A stretch of 64,000 nt of DNA from an uncultured Emticicia sp. (GCF_937903345.1 NZ_CALCZQ010000062.1:71834-135833); one strand, 5' to 3'; shown: positions 1 to 9,424, counted from the stretch's first letter. Numbers and translations are program-made. The notes: generated from the letters alone by a model not told the origin.

Positions 1-680
1 TCAAAATTTTGGAGGCCTTAGATTGTCCAAAACTAAACCGTCAAAAAGGGCAATGGTACATGGCCAAACCACCACTTTGCCGTTGTGATACTCGCCTTTC
101 TCCAGCCGATTATTTTGGTCGCACAATGATTCAAAATATGCCTCAAAACCAGACTCTTGGCTTGGTTCATGTAGCGGTGGCAGGAAGTAAAATTGAAATT
201 TTTGATAAAGCAAAATACAAAACCTATCTTGATTCATCAGCTAAAGAAAGACCTTGGATGATAAATATGGCCAATTCTTACGGCGGAAATCCTTATGAAA
301 GATTAATTGAAATGGCTAAAATTGCCCAAAAATCAGGGGTAATTAAAGGGATTTTGCTTCATCAAGGCGAGTCGAATACTGGCGATAAAACTTGGCCAAC
401 TCAAGTGAAAAAGATTTATGATGATATTTTAGCAGATTTAGGTATTGCCCCCAATTCTATTCCTCTGTTAGCTGGTGAAATGGTGGACGCTGAGCAAGGT
501 GGCAAATGTGCCAGCCATAATATCATCATTGCAACACTACCGCAATCAATTCCTAAAGCCATTGTAGTTTCGTCTATTGATCTTTCTGCTGCCAAAGATG
601 GTTTACATTTCGATTCCGCAGGTGTGCGTGAGTTCGGAAAACGTTATGCTGAAGCCTTAATGCAATATTCAAAAAAATAA
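1..680 (+). CDS. SASA-domain carbohydrate acetylesterase (CE6-like), 5' partial
   Basis: The reading frame is open from the left edge (codons from base 3), so the N-terminus lies outside the window; about 226 codons remain. The protein has the sialate O-acetylesterase/acetylxylan esterase (SASA, CE6) blocks: HQGESNTGD in the middle and DGLHFDSAGVREFG near the C-terminus. The Asp-x-x-His of the latter supplies the family's catalytic pair; the Ser of the GQSN-type N-terminal block is upstream of the window. Family members remove acetyl groups from xylan and related glycans, normally outside the cytoplasm. It ends 22 bp before the next esterase and belongs to the same + strand arabinoxylan cluster (esterases, GH51, araB, araD). 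The family assignment is firm; the exact substrate is inferred from the neighbours. Confidence 0.85.
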   Translation, partial: KILEALDCPKLNRQKGQWYMAKPPLCRCDTRLSPADYFGRTMIQNMPQNQTLGLVHVAVAGSKIEIFDKAKYKTYLDSSAKERPWMINMANSYGGNPYERLIEMAKIAQKSGVIKGILLHQGESNTGDKTWPTQVKKIYDDILADLGIAPNSIPLLAGEMVDAEQGGKCASHNIIIATLPQSIPKAIVVSSIDLSAAKDGLHFDSAGVREFGKRYAEALMQYSKK

Positions 681-702
681 ATAGAAATATTTCTCGAAAA
701 AA

Positions 703-1584
703 ATGAAAACTAAATTATTCATAATTGCTGCTCTTTTCTGTGGATTTTCTGCTTTTTCGCAAGAGAAAATCAATTTATATCCAAATGGAGTTCCAAATTC
801 TAAGCCGTCAAGTATAACTGAGTCTGGTACGGAGCGAGGATTATATAAAGGAATTACGAACCCGACGCTCGAATATATAAAACCCGAAAAACCTAATGGT
901 ACTGCCATAATTGTGATTGCTGGCGGTGGTTATGGTGTTATTGTTTATAACGGAGAAGGACTAGGAACTGCTAAAAGTTTGGCCGAAAAAGGTATTTCTG
1001 CTTTTGTACTAAAATATCGCCTACCAAGCGATGAAATCATGCAAGATAAGAAAATCGGACCGTTGCAAGATGTGCAGCAGTCAATCAAATATTTGCGTGA
1101 AAATGCTGATAAATATGGAATTGATAAAAGTAAAATTGGCGTAATGGGTTTCAGTGCGGGTGGGCATTTGGCAAGTACAGCCGCCACACATTTTGAAAAA
1201 TCATACATAGAAAATCTACAAAATACTAGTCTCCGACCTGATTTTCAAATACTCGTTTATCCTGTTATTACGATGCAAGATGCTCTTACCCATGGCGGTT
1301 CTCGTGATGCTTTAATTGGTAAAAATCCTTTGCAAGAAGATAAAGACTTGTTTTCTAATGAATTACAAGTAAAAGCCAATACGCCAATAACATGGCTAAC
1401 TCACGCCGCCGATGATAAAGTGGTAGACGTGGACAATAGTATCTCCTATTTTGAGCAATTACGCAAAAATAAAGTCGAAGTTGAAATGCACATTTTTCCG
1501 AAAGGTGACCACGGATTTATATTTCGCCAAAAAGGTTGGATGAACCCGCTGTTTGATTGGATGGAACGAAATAAGATTATTTAA
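703..1584 (+). CDS. Secreted alpha/beta-hydrolase esterase (probable acetylxylan esterase)
   Basis: A 293-residue protein with a Sec signal peptide ending near FSAFSQ (residue 20). The nucleophile elbow is GFSAGG with Ser151. An Asp in AADDKVVDVDN and a His in KGDHGF complete a likely catalytic triad, and an upstream GGGY segment resembles an HGGG-type oxyanion loop. This layout is typical of the COG0657 lipase/esterase group often found in Bacteroidota xylan loci. Its role here is inferred as removing acetyl groups from xylo-oligosaccharides in the periplasm or outside the cell. The start ATG directly precedes a clean signal sequence. It follows the SASA esterase by 22 bp, so co-transcription is likely. 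Substrate specificity cannot be read from the sequence. Confidence 0.8.
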   Translation: MKTKLFIIAALFCGFSAFSQEKINLYPNGVPNSKPSSITESGTERGLYKGITNPTLEYIKPEKPNGTAIIVIAGGGYGVIVYNGEGLGTAKSLAEKGISAFVLKYRLPSDEIMQDKKIGPLQDVQQSIKYLRENADKYGIDKSKIGVMGFSAGGHLASTAATHFEKSYIENLQNTSLRPDFQILVYPVITMQDALTHGGSRDALIGKNPLQEDKDLFSNELQVKANTPITWLTHAADDKVVDVDNSISYFEQLRKNKVEVEMHIFPKGDHGFIFRQKGWMNPLFDWMERNKII

Positions 1585-1620
1585 AACCGACCTAATAAGA
1601 AATGTAATACCTTGCCAATA

Positions 1621-1830
1621 TCAATCATTTCAAATCCTTCCAAAACCAACAAAAATTTCAAATTGCTTTTTTCGGGAATTGGCACAGAAGATTTCTTGTA
1701 TAGAGGCACAACTGAATGAGAAAACTATTTGAAAGACAAGAAAATTAATTTCAAAAGTTACGTAACTGACGGTGAGCATACTTGGACGAACGTGAACAAA
1801 TACCTCAATGAAACATTGCCACTTTATTAA
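1621..1830 (+). pseudogene. C-terminal remnant of a CE1-type esterase
   Basis: The gap between the two esterase genes translates, in one frame, into an esterase tail: LLFSGIGTEDFLYRG, an in-frame TGA at 1717-1719, then KDKKINFKSYVTDGEHTW and NETLPLY before TAA. The GEHTW histidine block matches the C-terminal His block of the CE1 (esterase D-like) proteins encoded just downstream. No start codon, signal peptide or GxSxG block is present. It is therefore a decayed fragment of a further feruloyl/acetyl esterase paralogue, with the N-terminal part deleted. The call rests on the His-block match and the order of the segments. Confidence 0.7.
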
Positions 1831-1868
1831 TTAAAAAAACATAAAATTCAATATTCAACCTTTAAAAA

Positions 1869-2984
1869 ATGAAAAACTTTCTCAAAATTAGCCTTCTCGC
1901 TTCTACGATAATGAGTAGCATCAACATTGTACAAGCTCAACAGGCGGCCGTAAAAGAAGACTTTAAGCCTTCGGTATTAAATCAACCACAACAAGAATAT
2001 CCAATGGTAAACTCTCAAGGTTATGCCCGATTTAAAATCGTTGCACCTGCAGCCGATAGCGTCAGAGTCAGTTTAGGTCTTGGTGGAAAAGGCGGCACTA
2101 AACTCGCCAAAGCTGAAGATGGAACTTGGATGGGAACTACAGAAGGCCCTATGGACGAAGGTTTTCACTACTATAATGTAAAAATAGACGGGGGCAAATT
2201 CAACGACCCAGGCACCTTAAATTACTACGGTTCAGTTCGTTGGGAAAGTGGCATCGAGATTCCAGCAGCAGACCAAGATTTCTATGCTCTAAAAAATGTT
2301 CCTCACGGAAATGTTCAACAAATTCTTTTTCCTTCACTGAGCACCGGCACTTCTCGCCGAGCATTTGTTTATACACCCCCTGGTTACGAAAAAGGAAAAG
2401 GAAAATATCCAGTTTTGTACTTACAACACGGTTGGGGCGAAGATGAAACTGCTTGGATGAATCAAGGAAGAGCCAATTTAATTATGGATAACCTCATTGC
2501 CGAAGGTAAAATCAAGCCTTTTATAATTGTAAATACTTATGGAATGACAAACGAGGTGAAATGGGGTAAAATGAAAGAATTCAAAATCGAACCATTCCAA
2601 AAAGTATTAATTGATGAGTTAATCCCTTTCGTTGATGCCAATTTCAGAACAATCGCCAAAAAAGAACAGCGTGCAATGGCGGGTCTTTCGATGGGTGGAA
2701 TGGAAACAAAGACCATTTCTCTGAACAAACCAGAGGTGTTTGCCTACTACGGTTTATTAAGTGGTGGAACTTACGCTTCAACCGATTTTAAGGACAAACC
2801 ACAGCCAAAATTGATATTTTTGAGTTGCGGAAGTAAAGAACGCCCTGATGGTATTCGCAAGGCATTAGAAGAATTAAAAACAGCTGGTTTTAATGCAGTA
2901 AGTTATATTTCAGAAGGAACAGCCCACGAATTCCAAACATGGAGACGTAGTTTGCTTGCAATGGCTCCTTTGCTTTTTAAATAG
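1869..2984 (+). CDS. Secreted CE1-type esterase with N-terminal E-set domain
   Basis: A 371-residue protein with a signal peptide ending near VQAQQ (residue 25). Residues about 50-145 form an E-set/CBM48-like immunoglobulin domain (VDGGKFNDPG, YYGSVRWESGIEIP). Residues about 150-370 form an esterase D-like (putative feruloyl/acetylxylan esterase, CE1) domain. The nucleophile lies in AGLSMGGME (Ser274), LYLQHGWGED is the oxyanion strand, and the catalytic His is in GTAHEFQTW. Enzymes of this architecture in xylan loci remove feruloyl or acetyl groups from arabinoxylan. It lies between an esterase remnant and a longer paralogue that carries the same two-domain unit, so the three probably arose by tandem duplication. 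Feruloyl versus acetyl specificity is not resolved. Confidence 0.82.
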   Translation: MKNFLKISLLASTIMSSINIVQAQQAAVKEDFKPSVLNQPQQEYPMVNSQGYARFKIVAPAADSVRVSLGLGGKGGTKLAKAEDGTWMGTTEGPMDEGFHYYNVKIDGGKFNDPGTLNYYGSVRWESGIEIPAADQDFYALKNVPHGNVQQILFPSLSTGTSRRAFVYTPPGYEKGKGKYPVLYLQHGWGEDETAWMNQGRANLIMDNLIAEGKIKPFIIVNTYGMTNEVKWGKMKEFKIEPFQKVLIDELIPFVDANFRTIAKKEQRAMAGLSMGGMETKTISLNKPEVFAYYGLLSGGTYASTDFKDKPQPKLIFLSCGSKERPDGIRKALEELKTAGFNAVSYISEGTAHEFQTWRRSLLAMAPLLFK

Positions 2985-3067
2985 TTATCAGTAAACTCCT
3001 CTCAAAAGTAGAGGAAGTTGGTGTGGTTAAATCGTTTAAAAACAATACATTACAAAAATCTATTCAC

Positions 3068-4990
3068 ATGAAAAATTTTATATTGGCTTTCTTGATTTTG
3101 TGTAGTTTCATTTCTTTCGCACAAAAAATGGAAAAAGAAATGCCAAAAGGTTATGAACAAGAAAAAATGGGCATAACCAAAGGAAAAATTGACACCGTAC
3201 TTTACGAATCCAAAACCGTAGGAAGCACTCGTAAAACATTGGTTTATACGCCGCCAAACTACGATAAAAAGAAAAAATATCCTGTATTTTATCTACTTCA
3301 TGGCATCGGTGGTGATCATTTAGAGTGGTTTAAAGGAGCAAATCCACAGAACATTTTGGATAATCTTTTTGCTGAGGGGAAAATCCAACCAATGATTGTT
3401 GTGATGCCAAATGGCCGTGCGATGAAAGACGACCGCTCGTCAGGAAATATTATGGCTCCAGACAAAGTTCAAGCTTTTGCAACTTTTGAAAAAGACCTAT
3501 TAAATGACCTTATTCCTTTTATCGAAAAAACATATCCTGCACTTACTGATAAGGATAATAGAGCAATTGCGGGTCTTTCGATGGGTGGTGGTCAATCACT
3601 TAATTTTGGTTTAGGAAATTTAGATAAATTTTCGTGGGTTGGGGGATTTTCTTCCGCCCCAAATACCAAAGTGCCAAAGGAGTTAATGCCAAATCCCGAA
3701 GAAGCTAAAAAGAAATTGAAGTTACTCTTCATTTCTTGTGGCGATGCCGATGGATTAATAACATTTAGCAAACGTACACACGATTATATGTACGAAAATG
3801 ATGTACCACATATTTATTATTTAGAAGCTGGCGGACACGATTTCAAAGTTTGGAAAAACGGACTTTATATGTTTTCGCAATTTTTATTTAAGCCTACAAA
3901 CCCAAGTAGTTTTACTAAATATTCGGTGCTCGGAACACCCGCTGCCAGCAATATCCGTAATGCAAAATACCCACAGATTTTACCCGATAATCGAGTAATT
4001 TTCAAAGTAAAAGCTCCAGAAGCTCAGAAAGTGCAAATAGATTTAGGCAAAAAATACGACATGGTAAAAGATACCAGTGGGTTTTGGAACGTGACAACCG
4101 ATTCAATCAGTCGTGGGTTTCATTATTATTCACTCTTAATTGATGGCCTTGCCGTAGCTGACCCAGCAAGCGAAACTTTTTATGGTATGAGCCGCATGGC
4201 AAGTGGCATAGAAATTCCATACAAAGAAGGCAGCTTTTATGCCTTGAAAGATGTGCCACATGGCGATATCCGAATCAAAAAGTATTTCTCAAAAGCCACT
4301 AACTCTTGGCGAGAAATGTATTTATATACCCCAGCAGGTTATGATAAATCAACTGAAAAATATCCAGTTTTGTATCTTTTACACGGCGGTGGCGAAGACC
4401 AACGTGGTTGGGCAACACAAGGAAAAACTGATTTAATTTTAGATAATCTTATTGCTGAAAACAAAGCTAAGCCAATGATAATTGTGCTGGTTGATGGTAA
4501 TTTCTACGGCGGTGGCGGTGGTATCGCAGGATTTGGTATTCAACAACTCAATCAATTTGAAAATGAACTAAAAAATGCCGTGATTCCATTTGTGGAAGCG
4601 AATTATAGAGTCATGACCGATGCCAAAAATCGAGCTTTGGCAGGTCTTTCGATGGGTGGCTTGCAAACTTTGCACACAGGCGTTCGCAATTCTGATTTAT
4701 TCAATTATCTCGGAGTTTTTAGTTCGGGTTGGTGGGCAAATAATACCAAACTTTCAGACCCACAGTATGAATTCATGAAAACAAACAAAGATAAAATCAA
4801 TGCCAACATCAAAGAGTTTTGGATTTCGCAGGGTGGTAAAGAAGACATTGCTCACGCCAATTGCCAAATAATGATGAAAAAAATGGATGAAATGGAAATA
4901 AAATACAATTATAGTGAATATGCTGGCGGTCATACTTGGCCAGTATGGCGACATGACATATATTTGTTCTCTCAGTTATTATTTAAGTAA
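3068..4990 (+). CDS. Secreted double CE1 esterase (esterase, E-set, esterase)
   Basis: The chosen ATG at 3068 begins the signal peptide MKNFILAFLILCSFISFAQ; an upstream in-frame start at 3023 would put 15 polar residues in front of it. The 640-residue product has an esterase D-like domain (about 40-275, GLSMGGGQ with Ser171, His in AGGHDFKVW), an E-set/CBM48-like domain (about 295-395) and a second esterase domain (about 405-640, GLSMGGLQ with Ser528, His in AGGHTWPVW). Both modules keep nucleophile and histidine, so both may be active. The second half has the same domain order as the preceding gene, which points to duplication plus fusion. It is inferred to de-esterify arabinoxylan. It ends 18 bp before the GH51 gene, so the two probably share a transcript. 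Confidence 0.82.
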   Translation: MKNFILAFLILCSFISFAQKMEKEMPKGYEQEKMGITKGKIDTVLYESKTVGSTRKTLVYTPPNYDKKKKYPVFYLLHGIGGDHLEWFKGANPQNILDNLFAEGKIQPMIVVMPNGRAMKDDRSSGNIMAPDKVQAFATFEKDLLNDLIPFIEKTYPALTDKDNRAIAGLSMGGGQSLNFGLGNLDKFSWVGGFSSAPNTKVPKELMPNPEEAKKKLKLLFISCGDADGLITFSKRTHDYMYENDVPHIYYLEAGGHDFKVWKNGLYMFSQFLFKPTNPSSFTKYSVLGTPAASNIRNAKYPQILPDNRVIFKVKAPEAQKVQIDLGKKYDMVKDTSGFWNVTTDSISRGFHYYSLLIDGLAVADPASETFYGMSRMASGIEIPYKEGSFYALKDVPHGDIRIKKYFSKATNSWREMYLYTPAGYDKSTEKYPVLYLLHGGGEDQRGWATQGKTDLILDNLIAENKAKPMIIVLVDGNFYGGGGGIAGFGIQQLNQFENELKNAVIPFVEANYRVMTDAKNRALAGLSMGGLQTLHTGVRNSDLFNYLGVFSSGWWANNTKLSDPQYEFMKTNKDKINANIKEFWISQGGKEDIAHANCQIMMKKMDEMEIKYNYSEYAGGHTWPVWRHDIYLFSQLLFK

Positions 4991-5008
4991 AACCGATTTA
5001 GAAATAAA

Positions 5009-6550
5009 GTGAAAAAAATAATCTTATCATTTATTGCAGGCTGTTTTGTTCTTACTGCAACAGCCCAAACCAAAATCACGTTGAACACGGATTTGGCAAA
5101 AACTAAAATCAATAAACATATTTATGGACACTTTGCCGAGCATTTAGGTCGCTGTATTTATGGTGGAATGTATGTTGGTGAAAGCAATACCAAAATTCCG
5201 AATACTGCTGGTGTACGTAACGACGTAATTGCCGCCCTCAAAGACCTAAAAGTACCAAATCTACGTTGGCCAGGAGGATGTTTTGCCGATGCATATCAGT
5301 GGAAGGACGGTATCGGGCCGAAAGAAAAACGCCCTAAAATGGTCAATGTTTGGTGGGGTGGCGTGACGGAAGATAATAGTTTCGGTACGCACGATTTCCT
5401 TGACCTTTGTGAAAAAATCGGAGCAGAACCGTACTTGGCAGGAAATGTCGGTAGTGGATCAGTTCAAGATTTGGCCGACTGGGTAAGTTACGTAAACCAG
5501 CCAACGGGTAGCCCAATGTCTGACCTACGTATTCAAAATGGTCGTAAACAACCTTGGAACGTAAAAATTTGGGGTGTTGGCAACGAGGCATGGGGTTGCG
5601 GTGGAAACATGACTCCCGAATATTACGCCAATATTTACCGCCAATATGCTACTTTTATGAAAGATATTACGCCCGAGTCGAAACTTTATAAAGTAGCATC
5701 AGGTGCCAGTAGTGATGATTTTGCTTGGACAGAAACCTTGATGAAAAACATTCCACACAATATGATGTCGGCATTGGCATTGCATCACTATTCGGTTTTG
5801 AGTTGGAAAGAGACAAAAGGCCCGTCGGTTGGTTTTACAGAAGCACAATATTTCAAAACAATGGATGAAGCTTGGAAAATGGAAGAATTCATAACCAAGC
5901 ATAGCACCATCATGGACAAATACGACCCACAGAAAAAAATTGATTTAATTGTGGACGAATGGGGCGGCTGGTACGAAACCGATGCAGAAGGCAAAGGTGC
6001 TTTATATCAACAAAACACCATGCGTGATGCCATGATTGCAGGTTTGACGCTCAATATTTTCAATAATCACGCTGAGCGTGTTCGTGGGGCAAACTTAGCT
6101 CAAATCGTCAATGTTTTGCAAGCAGTTATTTTGACAAACGAAGAAAAAATGTTGCTAACGCCTACATTTCACGTAATGAAAATGTATAACGTACATCAAG
6201 ATGCTACGCTTGTACCGATGGACATCGAATCGCCAGCGTATGAGTTCAATGGCAAAAAACTGACCGCAGTAAATTCATCGGCTTCAAAAGATACTTCAGG
6301 AGCATTAAATATCTCGTTAACTAACATTGATTTTCACAAATCACACGAGGTTACAATCAATCTCAGAGGTGAAGATTTCTCAAAAGTTTCGGGACAAATC
6401 TTAGCATCTGCAAACATCAGTGACCACAATACTTTTGAGCAGCCAAACAAGGTTTCGGTTAAAGATTTTTCTGGAGCAAAACTGGAGAAAGGTGTATTAA
6501 AACTCATAATTCCAGCCTATTCTGTTATTGTTTTGAAAGCAACTAAGTAA
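5009..6550 (+). CDS. GH51 alpha-L-arabinofuranosidase, secreted
   Basis: A 513-residue glycoside hydrolase with a GTG start and a signal peptide ending at ATAQ (residue 20). The TIM barrel begins with the GH51 hallmark IYGHFAEHLGRCIYGG, followed by NLRWPGGCFADAYQWKDGIG. The acid/base Glu193 sits in GVGNEAWGCGG and the nucleophile Glu317 in VDEWGGWY, both intact. A C-terminal beta-sandwich runs from about residue 400. The family removes L-arabinofuranose side chains from arabinoxylan and arabinan with retention of configuration. The signal peptide suggests periplasmic action after esterases have cleared acyl groups, and the released arabinose would feed the araB and araD products encoded downstream. 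Length and motifs fit the family. Confidence 0.93.
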   Translation: MKKIILSFIAGCFVLTATAQTKITLNTDLAKTKINKHIYGHFAEHLGRCIYGGMYVGESNTKIPNTAGVRNDVIAALKDLKVPNLRWPGGCFADAYQWKDGIGPKEKRPKMVNVWWGGVTEDNSFGTHDFLDLCEKIGAEPYLAGNVGSGSVQDLADWVSYVNQPTGSPMSDLRIQNGRKQPWNVKIWGVGNEAWGCGGNMTPEYYANIYRQYATFMKDITPESKLYKVASGASSDDFAWTETLMKNIPHNMMSALALHHYSVLSWKETKGPSVGFTEAQYFKTMDEAWKMEEFITKHSTIMDKYDPQKKIDLIVDEWGGWYETDAEGKGALYQQNTMRDAMIAGLTLNIFNNHAERVRGANLAQIVNVLQAVILTNEEKMLLTPTFHVMKMYNVHQDATLVPMDIESPAYEFNGKKLTAVNSSASKDTSGALNISLTNIDFHKSHEVTINLRGEDFSKVSGQILASANISDHNTFEQPNKVSVKDFSGAKLEKGVLKLIIPAYSVIVLKATK

Positions 6551-6758
6551 TTTAGCTTTGAAAAAAATCAGTATTCAACAACTAAAAAGGGCAATCCTTT
6601 ATCAGCGTGGTAAAGAAAAATACCAAAGTAAATTGAATACCTTTCACTATTTTATTTCTGATTCCATGAGATAAAATTCGAATGTTTTTTAGTAAAAATA
6701 TTGCGGCAATGGAATTGCATACAATTTTACTACTTATCTGAGTTAAATAAAATAATAA

Positions 6759-6778
6759 TTGTGTACAAGTTAACACAA
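6759..6778. promoter_or_regulatory. Small inverted repeat just before araB
   Basis: TTGTGT and ACACAA (6 bp each, exact) flank an 8-bp spacer and end 6 bp before the araB ATG. It lies at the end of a 234-bp gene-free stretch after the GH51 gene, where an operator for an arabinose-responsive regulator would be expected. The match is short and could be chance. No regulator gene lies beside it. Confidence 0.3.
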
Positions 6779-6784
6779 GAATAA

Positions 6785-8422
6785 ATGAAGAGCACATACA
6801 CAATAGGAGTTGATTACGGAACAGATTCGGTACGAGCATTGGTAGTAAATACCCAAACTGGTGAAAATATTGGAACAGCCGTACATTATTACAAGCGTTG
6901 GAAACAAGGTTTGTATTGTAATCCGTCAATTTCGCAATTCAGACAACACCCACTTGATTATCTTGAAGGGCTTGAAAGTGCTGTAAAAGAAGCATTAGAA
7001 AATCTTTCAGCAGAAATCAAACAAAATATCGTTGGCATTTCTATCGATACCACGGGTTCTACGCCTGTAGCTGTCGATGAAAACGGAACTCCTTTGGCGA
7101 TGCTGCCTGAATTTGCCGAAAATCCTAACGGAATGTTTATTCTTTGGAAAGACCACACCGCCAACGCTGAAGCCGAAGAAATCAATCGTTTAGCTCATAG
7201 CTGGAGCGTTGATTTTACAAAATATGTAGGAGGAATTTATTCTTCTGAATGGTATTGGGCAAAGATTCTCCGAACACTTAGAGTAGATAAAAGTATTCGT
7301 AAAAAAGCCTTTTCTTGGGTGGAGCATTGTGATTGGATTTCAGCTGTTTTGACTGGCGATACAAATCCACTCACGATGAAACGTTCTCGTTGTGCTGCGG
7401 GTCATAAAGCCATGTGGCACGAAGAATTTGAAGGACTTCCATCGGAAGAATTTTTCGCACAACTCGACCCACTTTTGGCTGGTTTACGTGATAGACTTTT
7501 CAGAAATACCTATACTTCTGATGAGTCAATGGGAAAAATATCGACAGAATGGGCAACAAAATTAGGCCTTTCAAAAAATGTAACCATAGGTGTTGGGGCT
7601 TTTGATTGCCACATGGGAGCAGTTGGTGCCGAAATCGAGCCGTATGATTTTGTACGTGTAATGGGTACTTCTACTTGTGATATGCTCATTGCTCCTACTG
7701 AGGAAATCGGCCATTTGCTTATTAAAGGCATTTGTGGGCAAGTTGATGGCTCTATCATTCCGAATATGCTCGGTATGGAAGCAGGACAATCGGCTTATGG
7801 CGATTATTACGCGTGGTTTCAAAGTATTATCACCGAACCTGTGCGTGAACTTTTAGGTGAAAAAGCCGCCGAAGAGCTTTCACAAAAACTGATTCCTTAT
7901 TTATCAGAGAAGGCTTCTCTCCTACCCATTTCAGAAAATGACCCAGTTGCAACCGATTGGATTAACGGACGACGAACTCCCGATGCAAACCATGAGTTAA
8001 AAGCGGCATTTATGGGTCTAAATTTAGGAACAGATGCCATAAAAATCTTCAAAATGATTGTAGAAGCAACGGCTTTCGGCTCGAAGGCAATTATTGATAG
8101 ATTTATCAGTGAAGGTGTGCCAATTAAGCAAGTAATTGCCATTGGTGGAGTTGCAAAAAAATCACCATTTGTGATGCAAACACTTTCGGATGTACTTCAT
8201 ATGCCAATAAAAGTGGCAAGTTCCGACCAAGCTTGTGCCTTAGGTGCAGCAATGAATGCGGCGGTAGCAGCGGGTATTTATCATAATCTTCAAGATGCAC
8301 AAAAAGCGATGGGTTCGGGTTTTGATGCTCGTTACGAACCACGGGCTGTTTATGTTGAAGTTTACCAGAAATTATATGACAAATATCAAAATTTAGGGAA
8401 GTTCACTGAAAACAATGCTTGA
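6785..8422 (+). CDS. araB: L-ribulokinase
   Basis: A 545-residue FGGY-family kinase with the N-terminal phosphate-binding motif GVDYGTDSVRALVV and the ribulokinase-type block DTTGSTPVAVD. Further blocks are LWKDHTA and, in the C-terminal ATP domain, GVGAFDCHMGAVGA, NHELKAAFMGL and AIGGVAKKSPFVMQ. It phosphorylates L-ribulose at C5 in the cytoplasm, the second step of L-arabinose catabolism. The stop codon overlaps the ATG of the truncated araA remnant, which is the usual sign of an araB-araA translationally coupled pair. The 234-bp gap upstream suggests that it also has its own promoter. Length is normal for AraB and no damage is visible. Confidence 0.95.
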   Translation: MKSTYTIGVDYGTDSVRALVVNTQTGENIGTAVHYYKRWKQGLYCNPSISQFRQHPLDYLEGLESAVKEALENLSAEIKQNIVGISIDTTGSTPVAVDENGTPLAMLPEFAENPNGMFILWKDHTANAEAEEINRLAHSWSVDFTKYVGGIYSSEWYWAKILRTLRVDKSIRKKAFSWVEHCDWISAVLTGDTNPLTMKRSRCAAGHKAMWHEEFEGLPSEEFFAQLDPLLAGLRDRLFRNTYTSDESMGKISTEWATKLGLSKNVTIGVGAFDCHMGAVGAEIEPYDFVRVMGTSTCDMLIAPTEEIGHLLIKGICGQVDGSIIPNMLGMEAGQSAYGDYYAWFQSIITEPVRELLGEKAAEELSQKLIPYLSEKASLLPISENDPVATDWINGRRTPDANHELKAAFMGLNLGTDAIKIFKMIVEATAFGSKAIIDRFISEGVPIKQVIAIGGVAKKSPFVMQTLSDVLHMPIKVASSDQACALGAAMNAAVAAGIYHNLQDAQKAMGSGFDARYEPRAVYVEVYQKLYDKYQNLGKFTENNA

Positions 8423-8564
8423 TTTAAAACAATTTGAAGCTTGGTTTATAGCAGGTAGCCAATATTTGTACGAAGAAGAAACACTTCTTCAGGTTGATGA
8501 ATATTCAAAAATCATGGCCAATTTCTTCAATAATTCGCCCCAAAGTAAAAATTGTATCTATTGA
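8415..8564 (+). pseudogene. araA: Truncated L-arabinose isomerase (5' remnant)
   Basis: An ATG overlapping the araB stop opens a 49-codon frame starting MLDLKQFEAWFIAGSQYLY, followed by EEETLLQVDEYS and ending NNSPQSKNCIY before TGA. This is the conserved N-terminus of bacterial AraA (consensus about FEVWFVTGSQHLYG). A full AraA is about 500 residues, so roughly 90% is missing. The next 80 bp before araD show no AraA tail. A deletion of about 1.3 kb with a later frameshift near 8540 is the simplest explanation. L-arabinose to L-ribulose conversion would need an araA copy elsewhere. Confidence 0.85.
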
Positions 8565-8644
8565 AGATAAGGCAAATTAGAATTTAGATTGATGTGATTT
8601 TATGCAAAATTGAAATTTAATTGCAAAACTACCTAAGATTATAA

Positions 8645-9358
8645 ATGAAGATAATGAACGAATATAAATCTTTGAAAGAAGAATGTTTCGAGGCAAATAT
8701 GATGCTTCCTAAACTGGGTTTGGTACTTTTTACATTCGGCAACGTAAGTGCGGTCGATAGAACAAAAGCCGTTTTCGCTATCAAACCAAGTGGAGTTCCG
8801 TATGAGTTGCTCAAAGCCGACGATATTGTGATAATGGATTATGATGCGAAGGTTGTAGAAGGAAAAATGCGTCCGTCGTCTGATACTAAAACGCATGCCC
8901 AATTATATAAAAATTGGGAAGACATTGGTGGAATCACGCATACCCATAGCACTTATGCAGTTGCATGGGCTCAAGCTGGCATGGATATACCAATTTTTGG
9001 AACAACCCACGCCGACCATACACATCAAGACATCCCGTGTGCGAAGGTTTTGACTGATGAAATGATACAGGGTGATTACGAGTTTGAAACAGGTAATCAG
9101 ATATTTGATTGTTTTGCCGAAAAAAAACTCTCATACAAAGAAGTGGAAATGGTTTTACTCCAAAGTCACGGACCATTTACTTGGGGCAAAAATGCCGAAA
9201 AATCGGTTTATAATGCGGCAGTTTTGGAAGAAGTTGCTCGAATGGCGATACTTACGCTTCAAATAAACCCAAACACGCCGAGAATAAAAGACACCTTACG
9301 CATAAAGCATTTTGAGCGTAAACACGGCAAAAATGCCTATTATGGACAAGGTTGTTAA
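8645..9358 (+). CDS. araD: L-ribulose-5-phosphate 4-epimerase
   Basis: A 237-residue class II aldolase-fold enzyme. It shows GNVSAVDR, the phosphate-binding KPSGVPYELL and RPSSDTKTHAQLYK. The zinc-binding histidines are in GGITHTHSTYAVAWAQAG and GTTHADHTH, and the C-terminal QSHGPFTWG carries a further His. It converts L-ribulose 5-phosphate to D-xylulose 5-phosphate, which enters the pentose phosphate pathway. The start could be 8645 or the ATG at 8654; the latter (MNEYKSLKEECFEANMMLPK) aligns better with known AraD starts. It follows the araA remnant by 80 bp and closes the arabinoxylan cluster. The protein looks intact. Confidence 0.95.
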   Translation: MKIMNEYKSLKEECFEANMMLPKLGLVLFTFGNVSAVDRTKAVFAIKPSGVPYELLKADDIVIMDYDAKVVEGKMRPSSDTKTHAQLYKNWEDIGGITHTHSTYAVAWAQAGMDIPIFGTTHADHTHQDIPCAKVLTDEMIQGDYEFETGNQIFDCFAEKKLSYKEVEMVLLQSHGPFTWGKNAEKSVYNAAVLEEVARMAILTLQINPNTPRIKDTLRIKHFERKHGKNAYYGQGC

Positions 9359-9424
9359 ACAAATTTATAAGGGATTTTAACCAATACCTGAGTGAATTCT
9401 TTTATAATTCGTGAACTATAAAAT

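Noticed and set aside
6582..6929. Minus-strand frame of about 115 codons before araB
   Set aside because: It overlaps the araB start and has no recognisable domain; the strong plus-strand AraB frame explains the bases.
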